A program made the translations under genes and the position numbers. Positions 17,161-24,984 of a stretch of DNA of 64,000 nucleotides are shown piece by piece. The DNA comes from Maritimibacter alkaliphilus (GTDB taxonomy: Bacteria; Pseudomonadota; Alphaproteobacteria; Rhodobacterales; Rhodobacteraceae), in NCBI RefSeq assembly GCF_019801605.1, contig NZ_JAHVIT010000002.1, positions 992,001-1,056,000 of the forward strand. Direction: 5' to 3'. Position 1 is the stretch's first letter. Every line of letters starts with the position of its first letter. The notes under the pieces are model-generated. The model ran no database searches. It had not been told where the DNA came from and was given only the letters and a program-made list of their open reading frames with translations.

Positions 17161-17499
17161 TCAGGCGGTGGTTAGGCCGTGGGCGGGATCGTGCAGCATG
17201 AGGCGACGCACGCCCCACGGCTCATCCACCGGGCCATAGGCGATGGCGATCGACCGGGCGCGGGCGGCGTCGAGGACGGGGGCCAGATCGTCGACCTCGA
17301 TCGAGAGGGCGGGCACCGGGGTGCCCGATCCTCCCTCGGAGGCCAGCGCGAGCTGGACGTCCTGCTGCGCCGCCGCTCCCAGCGTGACGATGAAGCCAAG
17401 GTCCATCGCCACGTCGAGGTCGAAAAGCGCGCGGTAGAACACCGCGAGCGCCTGCGGATCGTCACAGGCGAGGTTCGCCACGATCCGCCGCACCGCCAC
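17161..17499 (-). CDS. VOC (glyoxalase/bleomycin-resistance) fold protein inside the gcv operon
   Basis: A 112-aa single VOC-type domain beginning MAVRRIVANLACDDPQALAVFYRAL, with VDDLAPVLDAARARSIAIAYGP and the C-terminal WGVRRLMLHDPAHGLTT typical of the second half of the fold. Glyoxalase-like metal ligands are not fully obvious, since the N-terminal H/Q position reads NLAC. It starts 4 bp after the gcvH stop and precedes gcvP by 44 bp, so it is co-transcribed with the cleavage system. The function is unknown. A role on a reactive C1 or alpha-oxo side product is only a guess. Confidence 0.8.
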   Translation of the reverse strand: MAVRRIVANLACDDPQALAVFYRALFDLDVAMDLGFIVTLGAAAQQDVQLALASEGGSGTPVPALSIEVDDLAPVLDAARARSIAIAYGPVDEPWGVRRLMLHDPAHGLTTA

Positions 17500-17503
17500 G
17501 GGC

Positions 17504-17863
17504 TCAGCCGATCAGGTCGAGGTATTCCTGCTCGGACATGTACGCTTCCATCTGGGAGGCGTCCGAGGGCTTGATCTTGAAGAACCAGCCTTCGCCCATC
17601 GGGTCGTCGTTCACGGCCCCGGGGTTGTCGGCCAGCGCCTCGTTCACTTCGACGATCTCGCCGTCCAGCGGCGCGAGGATGTCCGAGGCGGCCTTGACCG
17701 ACTCGATCACCACGACCTCGTCTTCCTTCGAGACCTCGGTGCCCACTTCAGGCAGTTCGACAAAGACGATGTCGCCCAGCTGGGTGGCGGCGTGTTCGGT
17801 GATGCCCACGACGATCAGGTCGCCCTCGGGGTTCAGCCATTCGTGTTCTTCGGTATATTTCAT
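17504..17863 (-). CDS. gcvH: Glycine cleavage system H protein
   Basis: A 119-aa lipoyl carrier that shuttles the aminomethyl group between GcvP, GcvT and the lipoamide dehydrogenase. The lipoylation lysine is K57 in VVIESVKAASD. Conserved ITEHAATQLGDIVFVELPEVG and GEGWFFKIK segments are present. The ATG at 17863 (MKYTEEHEWL) is the normal family start. It is separated from gcvT by about 20 bp. Confidence 0.97.
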   Translation of the reverse strand: MKYTEEHEWLNPEGDLIVVGITEHAATQLGDIVFVELPEVGTEVSKEDEVVVIESVKAASDILAPLDGEIVEVNEALADNPGAVNDDPMGEGWFFKIKPSDASQMEAYMSEQEYLDLIG

Positions 17864-17882
17864 GAGGAGTGTCTCCCAGGTC

Positions 17883-19004
17883 TCAGCGTTTGAAGTTGGC
17901 GGGAACGAAGGGCAGGCTGTCAACGGTCAGCGGAGCCCGCTTGCCCCGGAGTTCGCCGGAAAGCGCCGTTCCGGGCGCTGCCATGTCCGCGGGGACATAG
18001 CCCATCGACATGGGCGCCCCCAGTGTCGGGCCGAAGGCGCCCGAGGTGATGGTGCCGATGGTCTCGGTGCTGTCCGCATCGGCGAAGAGCGCCACGCCCT
18101 CGCGCATGGGCGCGCGGCCCTCGGGGCGCAGGCCCACGCGTTTGCGGGCCGGGCCCTCGGCGATCTCGCGCAGGATGCGCTCTGCCCCGGGGAAACCGCC
18201 CTCGCGGGCACCGCCTGCGCGGCGGGCCTTCTGGATCGCCCAGATCAGTCCGGCCTCGATCGGGCTGGTGGTCTCGTCGATGTCGTGGCCATAGAGGCAG
18301 AGCCCGGCTTCCAGCCGCAGGCTGTCACGCGCGCCAAGGCCGATGGGCAGGACGCTCTCATCCGCCAGCAGGGCACGGGCCAGTTCCTCGGCCTGCGCAT
18401 CGGGGACGGAGATCTCGTAGCCGTCCTCGCCGGTGTAGCCCGAGCGCGAGACCCAGCAGGTCACGCCTGCCAGCGTCACGTCGCGCACGTCCATGAATGT
18501 CATCTCGGCCACCTCGGGGGCGAGCTTCGCCAGCGCCGCCTCGGCCGCGGGGCCCTGAAGCGCCAGCAGCGAGCGGCCGGTGATTTCCTCGACCTTGATG
18601 CCGGGCAGGTTGGCCGTCATATGCGCAATGTCGGCGGCCTTGCAGGCGGCGTTGACCACGACGAAGAGGTGATCGCCCCGGTTGGCGAACATCAGGTCGT
18701 CGAGGATGCCGCCGGCCTCGTTGGTGAAGAAGCCATAGCGCTGACGGCCGTCCTTCAGCCCGATGGCATCCACCGGCACGAGGCTTTCGAAGGCGGCGGC
18801 GATGGTGGCGTAATCCGCCCCGCGCAGGATCACCTGACCCATGTGGCTGACGTCGAAGAGGCCCGCGGCCTCGCGCGTGTGAAGGTGTTCCTTCATGACG
18901 CCGGCGGTGTACTGCACCGGCATCTCGTAGCCCGCGAAGGGAACCATCTTGGCCCCCAGTCCGCGGTGCAGGGCTGCCAGCGGCAGCTCTTCCAGATCGC
19001 TCAT
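17883..19004 (-). CDS. gcvT: Aminomethyltransferase, T-protein
   Basis: 373-aa tetrahydrofolate-dependent enzyme that releases ammonia from the aminomethyl-lipoyl H protein and forms 5,10-methylene-THF. Motifs are MVPFAGYEMPVQY, FDVSHMGQ, the folate-site Asp region MTFMDVRDV, and WVSRSGYTGEDGYEIS. It is the first gene of the operon, about 80 bp downstream of the glycine riboswitch. The normal length and motifs leave little doubt. Confidence 0.96.
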   Translation of the reverse strand: MSDLEELPLAALHRGLGAKMVPFAGYEMPVQYTAGVMKEHLHTREAAGLFDVSHMGQVILRGADYATIAAAFESLVPVDAIGLKDGRQRYGFFTNEAGGILDDLMFANRGDHLFVVVNAACKAADIAHMTANLPGIKVEEITGRSLLALQGPAAEAALAKLAPEVAEMTFMDVRDVTLAGVTCWVSRSGYTGEDGYEISVPDAQAEELARALLADESVLPIGLGARDSLRLEAGLCLYGHDIDETTSPIEAGLIWAIQKARRAGGAREGGFPGAERILREIAEGPARKRVGLRPEGRAPMREGVALFADADSTETIGTITSGAFGPTLGAPMSMGYVPADMAAPGTALSGELRGKRAPLTVDSLPFVPANFKR

Positions 19005-19085
19005 AGCGTCCCTCCGATTCGAGGGGCGGGATGACGGATTGCGCCCGGCACCGCGCCCGCGCAGGGGGTATCCCCGCGCCGCGAT

Positions 19086-19241
19086 GCCCCCTCTGTCCGT
19101 TTGCCTGAGATCGCTATCCCTTCGGCGGACCCCATATCAAGGGGCCTCTCTCCAGAGTTTCAGTATCGGCAGGTCCGTGGGGCCTGAGAGTTTCCGGGGC
19201 GGTTGCTCCTTCGGCACCGGCTGGGCCGGTTCTCCCTGTCC
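19086..19241 (-). promoter_or_regulatory. Tandem glycine riboswitch
   Basis: Read on the minus strand, aptamer 1 starts GGACAGGGAGAACCGG and contains GCCGAAGGAGCAACCG and CTCTCAGGCC. Aptamer 2 contains AACTCTGGAGAGAGG, CCGCCGAAGGGATAGCG and the hallmark CTCAGGCAAACGGACAGAG. These are the conserved glycine-aptamer blocks in order, twice, immediately upstream of gcvT. Glycine binding is expected to switch on gcvT-gcvH-VOC-gcvP. Confidence 0.93.
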
Positions 19242-19289
19242 GATTTCGTCAGCGATAGCCAAGCGCGCGCGCTGTGGCAAGGGGGGACA

Positions 19290-19754
19290 TCAGGCGTGGA
19301 GCGCGGGACGCGACATGCAGGCCGCCGGTGCCATGATTTGCATCAGCGAGTCGTTGCCGCAGACCAGTTCCGAGAGCAGCATCCCGTCGAGCTCGTGATA
19401 AAAGGCCTCGGTCGCGCGGGCAATGGCCGGACGCAACTTGCAGGCGTTCACGAGCGGGCAGGTGTTCTCGCCCTCGGCAAAGCACTCGGTGATCGGCACG
19501 CTGGATTCGACCGCGCGGAAGACCTCGCCCACGGTGATCTCTTCCATCGGACGGCCCAGGGTGATGCCGCCGTTGCGGCCGCGCTGCGTATGCAGGAAGC
19601 CGAGCTGGCCAAGCCGGTTGATCACCTGCGCCAGATGGTTCTCGGAGGTGTTGCAGCACTCCGCGATTTCGGATTTCGTGACAAGTCGATCATTGTTCGC
19701 GCCGCAGTACATCAGGACGCGCATCGAAATATTGGTCCGTTTCGTCAGCCGCAT
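19290..19754 (-). CDS. Rrf2-family Fe-S regulator (NsrR/RirA-like)
   Basis: A 154-aa winged-helix repressor. The N-terminal HTH is MRLTKRTNISMRVLMYCG to HLAQVINRLGQLGF, with the wing RGRNGGITLGRP. Three cysteines, C91, C99 and C105 (TECFAEGENTCPLVNAC), form the cluster-binding loop. The C-x7-C-x5-C spacing fits iron-sulfur Rrf2 proteins that sense NO or iron. Choosing between NsrR and RirA needs a phylogeny. The gene is divergent from the GGCT-like gene, and an FNR-like box lies 73 bp upstream of its ATG. Confidence 0.88.
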   Translation of the reverse strand: MRLTKRTNISMRVLMYCGANNDRLVTKSEIAECCNTSENHLAQVINRLGQLGFLHTQRGRNGGITLGRPMEEITVGEVFRAVESSVPITECFAEGENTCPLVNACKLRPAIARATEAFYHELDGMLLSELVCGNDSLMQIMAPAACMSRPALHA

Positions 19755-19826
19755 AACCGTGCCTCCACAGGAACATGAGAACTCAAAAGAATGCGGAGAG
19801 GATGCAGGGCGCGAAAAGATGACTAC

Positions 19827-19840
19827 ATGATTCAGATCAA
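19827..19840. promoter_or_regulatory. Near-perfect FNR/FnrL box
   Basis: ATGAT-TCAG-ATCAA matches TTGAT-N4-ATCAA except for the first base. It sits between the Rrf2 gene (ATG 73 bp away) and the GGCT gene (14 bp away). The spacing suits activation of the Rrf2 gene better than the other. Confidence 0.55.
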
Positions 19841-19854
19841 GTTCCGGAGAAAAG

Positions 19855-20427
19855 ATGCAAAATAATCCCTACTTTTTCGGCTACGGCTCTCTGGTGAACC
19901 GCACGACCCACGATTACGGCGACATCCGGCCTGCGACGGCCCGGGGCTGGCGGCGGCTCTGGCGCCACACGGCACTGCGTCCCTTCGCGATCCTGACGGC
20001 CGTGCCCGCGCCCGGGACCGAGATCGAAGGCCTGATCGCCGCCGTGCCCGGCGCCGACTGGCAGGCGCTCGACGACCGGGAATTCGCCTATGACCGGGTG
20101 GCCCACGGCGGGGCGGTGCTGCATGATCTGAGCCATCCGGCCGAGATCGCGATCTACACCATTCCCGAGGACAAGCACCCCCGGGCGGAAGACCTGCATC
20201 CGATCCTGCTGAGCTATCTCGATGTGGTGGTGCAGGGCTACCTGCGGGAGTTCGGCGAGGACGGGGCAGCCCGGTTCTTTGCCACGACGGATGGTTGGGA
20301 CAGCCCGGTGCTGGATGACCGCGCGGCGCCACTCTATCCGCGCCATCGGGAACTGGCGAAAGGCGAGCGGGCGTTTGTCGATGCAATGCTGGCGCGGCTG
20401 GGAAGCGAGCTGCGGCCGGTGGGTTGA
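19855..20427 (+). CDS. Gamma-glutamylcyclotransferase-like (AIG2/GGCT fold) protein
   Basis: 190 aa. It starts MQNNPYFFGYGSLVNR, the YGSL signature that forms the substrate loop of the GGCT fold, and the probable catalytic acid is in DDREFAYDRV. The C-terminal half (DLHPILLSYLDVVVQGYLREF) resembles related proteobacterial proteins. Activity on gamma-glutamyl compounds is plausible but unproven; some family members act on other gamma-glutamylamines. SD CCGGAGAAAAG precedes the ATG. It is transcribed divergently from the Rrf2 regulator. Confidence 0.78.
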   Translation: MQNNPYFFGYGSLVNRTTHDYGDIRPATARGWRRLWRHTALRPFAILTAVPAPGTEIEGLIAAVPGADWQALDDREFAYDRVAHGGAVLHDLSHPAEIAIYTIPEDKHPRAEDLHPILLSYLDVVVQGYLREFGEDGAARFFATTDGWDSPVLDDRAAPLYPRHRELAKGERAFVDAMLARLGSELRPVG

Positions 20428-20860
20428 GGCGGTTAAGCGGCGAGGAGTGACGCCGAAGTCTTGCGGCCTTTTGGCTAAACACTGAGCCGCGCATTGCCGG
20501 CGCGCGCGGAGGCGATCCGAACCTCTCTGGCGAGCAGTTTAACTCAGCCAAGCATGTCGCGTCCCGTCGAGGACCCACCCAGCCTCACCAAATCGCCGCC
20601 GCGTGGGGGCGCGCCGGCGATGCGCGGCGGCCTGCGGCCTTGTCCCGCGCGGGGGGTAATCAATGAATCGGGAAGAGGTGCCGCTGCGACCGCGGGGCAG
20701 GGGGCGAGGGGGCACAGTTGCAGCGGCGACCGTTGCGCGGACGTCGGCGGTTCCGCAAGACCGGTAGGTCTGGGTGGATGCAGCGCTCCTGCCTTCCGCC
20801 AATGAAAAAGGCGCGGGGTATCCCCGCGCCCTCTCCTCAAATCCTGAGCTTCGGAGCCTC
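20428..20860. other. Intergenic region (433 bp) between convergent genes
   Basis: Apart from the gltX terminator at 20800-20830 I see no gene, tRNA or repeat. The stretch has GC-rich blocks and open frames without SDs. Confidence 0.5.
20801..20830 (-). terminator. Rho-independent terminator of gltX
   Basis: GGCGCGGGG (20810-20818) and CCCCGCGCC (20822-20830) with a 3-nt loop. On the minus strand it is followed by TTTTTCATTGG, 31 bp beyond the gltX stop. Confidence 0.85.
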
Positions 20861-22186
20861 TCAGCCCTTGGCCTTCACCGTCTGCAGCAGCGGCAGCACG
20901 GCGGACATGTCCGGCCCGTGGGCCTGACCGGTGAGGGCCTTGCGCAGCGGCATGAAGAGCCCCTTGCCCTTGCGGCCGGTCTTCTCCTTCACCTCGGCGG
21001 TGAACTTGCCCCAGGTCTCGGTGTCGTAGGGCGGCGGCGGCAGCAGGGTCATGGCCTCGGCGATGAACTCCCTGTCCTCCTCCGCGATGTCGGGCTCCGC
21101 GCCTTCCGCGAAGAGCGTCCACCATGCGTCCATGTCGTCGAGCACGGTGATGTTGTCGCGCACGACGGTCCAGAACTGCTCGGCCTTGTCGGCGGGGACG
21201 CCGGTGGCCAGCACGCGGTCCTTCACCTCGTCGAAGGATTTCTGCTGCAGGATATGGGCCGTCAGCGGGAAGAGATCGTTCTCGTCGAACTTGGTGGGCG
21301 CCGCGCCGAAATGCGTCAGGTCGAAGCCTTCCAGCAGGTCCTCGGGGCTGTCGCGCAGTTCCACCGGCTGGGACGACCCGATCCGCGCCATGAGCGAGAG
21401 CAGGGCCATCGGCTCGACACCGCGGTCGCGCAGGTCGCGGATCGACAGGGCGCCAAGGCGTTTCGACAGCGCCTCGCCGGCCGGGCCGGTCAGCAGCGAG
21501 TGGTGGGCGAAGGCGGGCGCAGTGCCACCGAGCGCCTCGATGATCTGGATCTGCGTCGCGGTGTTGGTCACGTGGTCCGAACCGCGCACGATCGAGGTCA
21601 CGCCCATCTCCACGTCATCCACCACGGAGGCGAGGGTATAGAGCACCTGACCGTCGCCGCGGATCAGCACCGGGTCCGAGACGGAGGCCGCGTCGATGGA
21701 AATGTCGCCGAGGATGCCATCGGTCCACTCGATCCGCTCCTGCTTGAGCAGGAAGCGCCAGTGGCCCTGGCCGCGCTCTTCGCGCAGCTTGTCCTTGTCG
21801 GCCTCGGACAGCGTGAGGGCGGCGCGGTCATAGACCGGCGGCTTGCCCATGTTCAGCTGTTTCTTGCGCTTCAGGTCCAGCTCGACCGGGGTCTCGAAGC
21901 ATTCATAGAACCGCTCCATCCCGCGCAGCTTTTCGGCGGCCTCGGCGTAGCGGTCCAGCCGCAGCGACTGACGCTCCTCGCGGTCCCACGTCAGGCCGAG
22001 CCATTCGAGGTCGCGCTTGATGCCATCGACATATTCCTCCTTCGAGCGTTCGGCGTCGGTGTCGTCGATCCGCAGGATGAAGGTGCCGCCGGCCTTCCGG
22101 GCGATCAGCCAGTTGAACAGGGCGGTGCGCAGGTTGCCCACGTGGATGTGGCCGGTGGGCGAGGGGGCGAAACGTGTGGTGGTCAT
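20861..22186 (-). CDS. gltX: Glutamyl-tRNA synthetase (second-type GltX)
   Basis: 441-aa class I synthetase that charges tRNA with glutamate. The HIGH motif is FAPSPTGHIHVGN, with LRIDDTDAERSKEEY and a KMSKS-equivalent ALSKRLGALS in which the first lysine is alanine. The short length and relaxed KMSKS suggest the alphaproteobacterial GltX paralog, so tRNA specificity could be narrower or broader (Gln-tRNA) than the canonical enzyme. The ATG at 22186 has CAGGAG upstream; a TTG two codons earlier is less likely. The terminator follows directly. Confidence 0.93.
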   Translation of the reverse strand: MTTTRFAPSPTGHIHVGNLRTALFNWLIARKAGGTFILRIDDTDAERSKEEYVDGIKRDLEWLGLTWDREERQSLRLDRYAEAAEKLRGMERFYECFETPVELDLKRKKQLNMGKPPVYDRAALTLSEADKDKLREERGQGHWRFLLKQERIEWTDGILGDISIDAASVSDPVLIRGDGQVLYTLASVVDDVEMGVTSIVRGSDHVTNTATQIQIIEALGGTAPAFAHHSLLTGPAGEALSKRLGALSIRDLRDRGVEPMALLSLMARIGSSQPVELRDSPEDLLEGFDLTHFGAAPTKFDENDLFPLTAHILQQKSFDEVKDRVLATGVPADKAEQFWTVVRDNITVLDDMDAWWTLFAEGAEPDIAEEDREFIAEAMTLLPPPPYDTETWGKFTAEVKEKTGRKGKGLFMPLRKALTGQAHGPDMSAVLPLLQTVKAKG

Positions 22187-22329
22187 GGACAAACTCCTGT
22201 TGCGCGCGCTTTGTCACGAAATGCGGCAATTGTCCATTCCGGCCAATGAAAGACGCGGGGCCTGCAACTGGCAGACCCCGCGTGATGGACGGGTGGCCGT
22301 GGGGGCGGCGCCCGCCCGGGAGGCCCAAA

Positions 22330-23481
22330 TCAGAGGAAGTCGCAGAGATCTTCCTCGGGCTCCTCGTCGCACCATTCCTCCTCGTCATGGCCGTATTCGT
22401 CATCCAGCAGACCTGTGGACAGCAGGCCGCCCGGTCCGAGCAACTCATCCACCGCCCCGCCGTCGCCGAGGAGATCGTCCACCACGCCGTCGGTCTCGCT
22501 GTAGTCGGGGTGGTCATCCCCGGTGAGGAGATCGTCCACGAGGCCGCCGTCGCCCGCCAGTTCGTCGACCAGACCGCCTTCGCCGGTCAGGTCGTCCACG
22601 GCATCGTCGGTGCGGGTGTTGTCGGGGTGGTCGTCGCCGGTGAGCAGGTCATCGACCGTGCCGCCGTCGCCCAGCAGTTCGTCCGCGATGCCGCCTTCAC
22701 CCACGAGGCTCTCGGCCAGGTCGTAGGTCCGCGAGCCGTCAGCCTCGTCGTCGCCGGTGAGGAATTCATCCACCACGCCGCCGTCGCCGGCGAGTTCGTC
22801 CACGATGCCGCCCTCGTCCAGCAACCCGTCCACGACGCCCGAGGTCTCGGTCCCGTCGCCCTCGTGGTCGCCGTTAAGCAGCCCGTCGGCCAGTCCACCA
22901 TCGCCCAGAAGCTCGTCCACGGCCCCGCCCTCATCGAGGAGGTCGTTCACCACGCCGTCCTTCTCGCCGTAGTCCACGTGGCTGTCGCCGTTGACCACAT
23001 CGTCCAGCGTGCCGCCGTCGCCGGTGAGCTCATCGACGGTGCCGCCATGGCCCAGCAGGCCGTCCACCACGCCATCGGTCTCGGAATGATCCGAATGGCG
23101 GTCGCCGGTGAGCAGGTTGTCCACCGTGCCGCCATCGCCGAGCAGTTCATCGACGGTGCCGCCTTCGCCCAGCAGGTCGTCGACCGCGCCGTCGGTTTCG
23201 GAATAATCCGGCTTGTCGTCGCCGGTGAGGAACTCGTCCAGCACGCCGCCATCGCCGGCGAGTTCGTCCAGGATGCCGCCTTCGCCCAGCAGGTCGTCGT
23301 CGGCCCCGTCGGTGCGGGAATGGTCCTCGGTCTCGTCATCGTTGAGAAGATCGTCGACCACGCCGCCGTCGCCCAGCAGGTCATCGACAAGGCCGTCCTC
23401 CTCCAGCAGCCCACCCAGCCCGGACCCGTGCGGGTCCGAGCTGTCGTCGTTGGACAGAAGTGTTTTGAAGATCTTGAACAT
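22330..23481 (-). CDS. Highly acidic protein of seven 39-residue tandem repeats, unknown function
   Basis: 383 aa. A basic amphipathic head (MFKIFKTLL) precedes a repeat domain that covers residues 31-353. There are seven full 39-residue units at 61-99, 100-138, 139-177, 178-216, 217-255, 256-294 and 295-333, with partial units on both sides. Each unit is three near-decamers of the type VDDLLGEGGT / VDELLGDGGT / VDNLLTGDD followed by a spacer like HPDYSETDG. A consensus unit has about 13 acidic and almost no basic residues. The C-terminal tail is CDEEPEEDLCDFL. There is no signal peptide or membrane segment. SD TAGGAG lies 9 nt upstream of the ATG. I recognise no family; the motif is not the RTX nonapeptide. 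Confidence 0.85.
   Translation of the reverse strand: MFKIFKTLLSNDDSSDPHGSGLGGLLEEDGLVDDLLGDGGVVDDLLNDDETEDHSRTDGADDDLLGEGGILDELAGDGGVLDEFLTGDDKPDYSETDGAVDDLLGEGGTVDELLGDGGTVDNLLTGDRHSDHSETDGVVDGLLGHGGTVDELTGDGGTLDDVVNGDSHVDYGEKDGVVNDLLDEGGAVDELLGDGGLADGLLNGDHEGDGTETSGVVDGLLDEGGIVDELAGDGGVVDEFLTGDDEADGSRTYDLAESLVGEGGIADELLGDGGTVDDLLTGDDHPDNTRTDDAVDDLTGEGGLVDELAGDGGLVDDLLTGDDHPDYSETDGVVDDLLGDGGAVDELLGPGGLLSTGLLDDEYGHDEEEWCDEEPEEDLCDFL
22423..23391 (-). repeat. 117-bp in-frame tandem repeat array within the acidic protein gene
   Basis: The protein repeats correspond to 117-bp DNA units (39 codons). They are diverged at DNA level but kept strictly in register with no indels over seven units, which suggests selection on protein length and periodicity rather than recent slippage. 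Confidence 0.85.
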
Positions 23482-23872
23482 GGAAATGCGCTCCTACTCG
23501 TTACCCAACCCGGACGGGATCCGGGACTACAGGCCCTCCTCCGGGCCGGGCCGCAAACACGCTGCCTGACCCTATACGGGGGGCGGAACGGGGCGTCGCG
23601 CTACCGCCAAAATCGCAACAATGGATTTCGCGGCTGGAAACATATATTCCAAAATCAAGATTTATTTTTGAATAATATTAGTCTAGAATGCACCTAAATC
23701 CTGACAAACTTGGGACAAGATTGCGATCGGGACGGCGCTCGGCGCACTCGCTCAAGTTGACGGCAACCTCCTGAAAACACGCGAAGGACGCCGGATGCAT
23801 GCTTCCGTCATGTAATTGGCTTGGCCGATTGGGGCGAAAGGGCGGCTCAATTATGGCGAAAATGTGTCGAAA
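23482..23872. other. AT-rich upstream region of the repeat-protein gene (391 bp)
   Basis: A strikingly AT-rich patch at about 23630-23710 (many A/T runs, ATATATT, TTTATTTTTGAATAATATT) contrasts with the GC-rich surroundings. It lies 150-230 bp upstream of the repeat-protein ATG and probably holds its promoter. On the minus strand TTCAAA-N17-GAATAT is a possible -35/-10. No ORF. Confidence 0.5.
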
Positions 23873-24940
23873 TCAGACCGCCGCCCGCGAATCGCCCGCT
23901 TGCGTCCCGGCCTTTGAGGCACGCGCGATCACCGCGTGGACGTAGTCGAGCTTCTCGATCACCGGCTGATTGATCACTTCCGGGACAAAATCCAGCAGCC
24001 CCATTTCCCGGTTCAGCTCGTTCAGGATCAGCCCGAGGGACTGGTAGCGTCGCACCATCATCTCGGCGGTATCGGCGGGCGGGCCCAGCGTGACGCCAAG
24101 GGCGCCGGCCGTGTCCAGTACGCTGGCGATGTCGAGGTAGAGCGCCCAGGTCTCGGCCCAGTCCTCCCAGGCGTGCATCGTGGCATAGGCGCTGATGTAG
24201 CGCTGCTGCCAGTCGGGCGGCGGGCCTTCGGCATAGTGGCGCTCCATCGCGGCGGCGTAATCCTCGTTTGGATCGCCGAAGAGCGCGGCAAAGGCGGCTT
24301 CGTCCTGCCCCTTGATCAGCAGGTCCCAGTAGTAGTGGCCGACCTCGTGGCGGAAATGGCCGATGAGGGTGCGGTGCGCCTCGCCAAGGTCGACGCGCAG
24401 GCGGGCGCGCTCGGCGTCATCGGCCTCGGCAATGTTGATGATGATATGGCCGCCCGCATGGCCGGTATAGACCCGCTCCTCCGGCCCGGCAGAGCGCCAG
24501 ACCTCGTTGCCTTTCAGGGTGTCGCCCATGAAGGAAAAGCTCAGCGGCGGCTCCAGGCCGCTCTCCGGCCCGCCCCAGGGCAGGCCCAGCCGGTCGAGCG
24601 CGTAGATCAGCCGGCGCTTGGCGGCCTCCAGCCGGGCCCAGCGGTCGCGGTTGCCCTCGACGCCCAGGTCGGGGATCGTCTCGTTCAGCGCGCAGCAGTC
24701 ACACAGGCCCGGGCCCTGTGCCTCGGGGATCATCCGGTTGCAGACACCTTCGCCCGCGTAGTTGGCGCAACTCAGCAGCGTGCTGTCGCAGGTGGTGCAG
24801 CGCCAGCGGTCTTCGCCCATGCCCTCCAGCGAGGAGATGCCCGCGCAGCCGGGGCACCAGCCGACCCAGCGACCGCAGGCGGTGCAGGTGACATTGTCGA
24901 AGAAGAGCGGGTTGCCGCAGGTGCAGTTGAAGACGCGCAT
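23873..24940 (-). CDS. Zinc-ribbon plus putative zinc metallopeptidase (COG4307-like)
   Basis: 355 aa. The N-terminal zinc-ribbon region has many CxxC pairs (CTCGN, CTACGRW, CPGC, CTTC, CDCC) up to residue 85. The second domain has HEVGH (H198, E199, H202) in IGHFRHEVGHYYWDLLIKG, a metallopeptidase-type motif, and a downstream WEDWAETWALYLDIA that may supply the third ligand. Similar proteins are annotated as putative zinc-binding metallopeptidases, but proteolysis has not been shown to my knowledge. It lies 44 bp after the cyclo-ligase gene, probably in one operon with it and mgtE. Confidence 0.82.
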   Translation of the reverse strand: MRVFNCTCGNPLFFDNVTCTACGRWVGWCPGCAGISSLEGMGEDRWRCTTCDSTLLSCANYAGEGVCNRMIPEAQGPGLCDCCALNETIPDLGVEGNRDRWARLEAAKRRLIYALDRLGLPWGGPESGLEPPLSFSFMGDTLKGNEVWRSAGPEERVYTGHAGGHIIINIAEADDAERARLRVDLGEAHRTLIGHFRHEVGHYYWDLLIKGQDEAAFAALFGDPNEDYAAAMERHYAEGPPPDWQQRYISAYATMHAWEDWAETWALYLDIASVLDTAGALGVTLGPPADTAEMMVRRYQSLGLILNELNREMGLLDFVPEVINQPVIEKLDYVHAVIARASKAGTQAGDSRAAV

Positions 24941-24984
24941 CGGGTGGTAGTGCCTCCGGATCGGTTCGGGTAGATTCCTGCGGT

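Noticed and set aside
14195-17239. A 1014-codon open frame opposite gcvP
   Set aside because: Antisense shadow of a high-GC gene: no SD, no recognisable domain, and gcvP is certain. The same holds for the long opposite-strand frames over the symporter, mgtE, PBP1A, tex and others.
22423-23391. CRISPR or DNA satellite interpretation of the 117-bp array
   Set aside because: The repeats are diverged at DNA level but in perfect codon register inside a gene with SD, so they are protein repeats.
22330-23481. Acidic repeat protein as an RTX toxin or adhesin
   Set aside because: The period is 10 and 39 residues, not 9. The motif is G-G-x-V-D-x-L-L rather than G-G-x-G-x-D-x-U-x. No secretion signal or T1SS genes are nearby.
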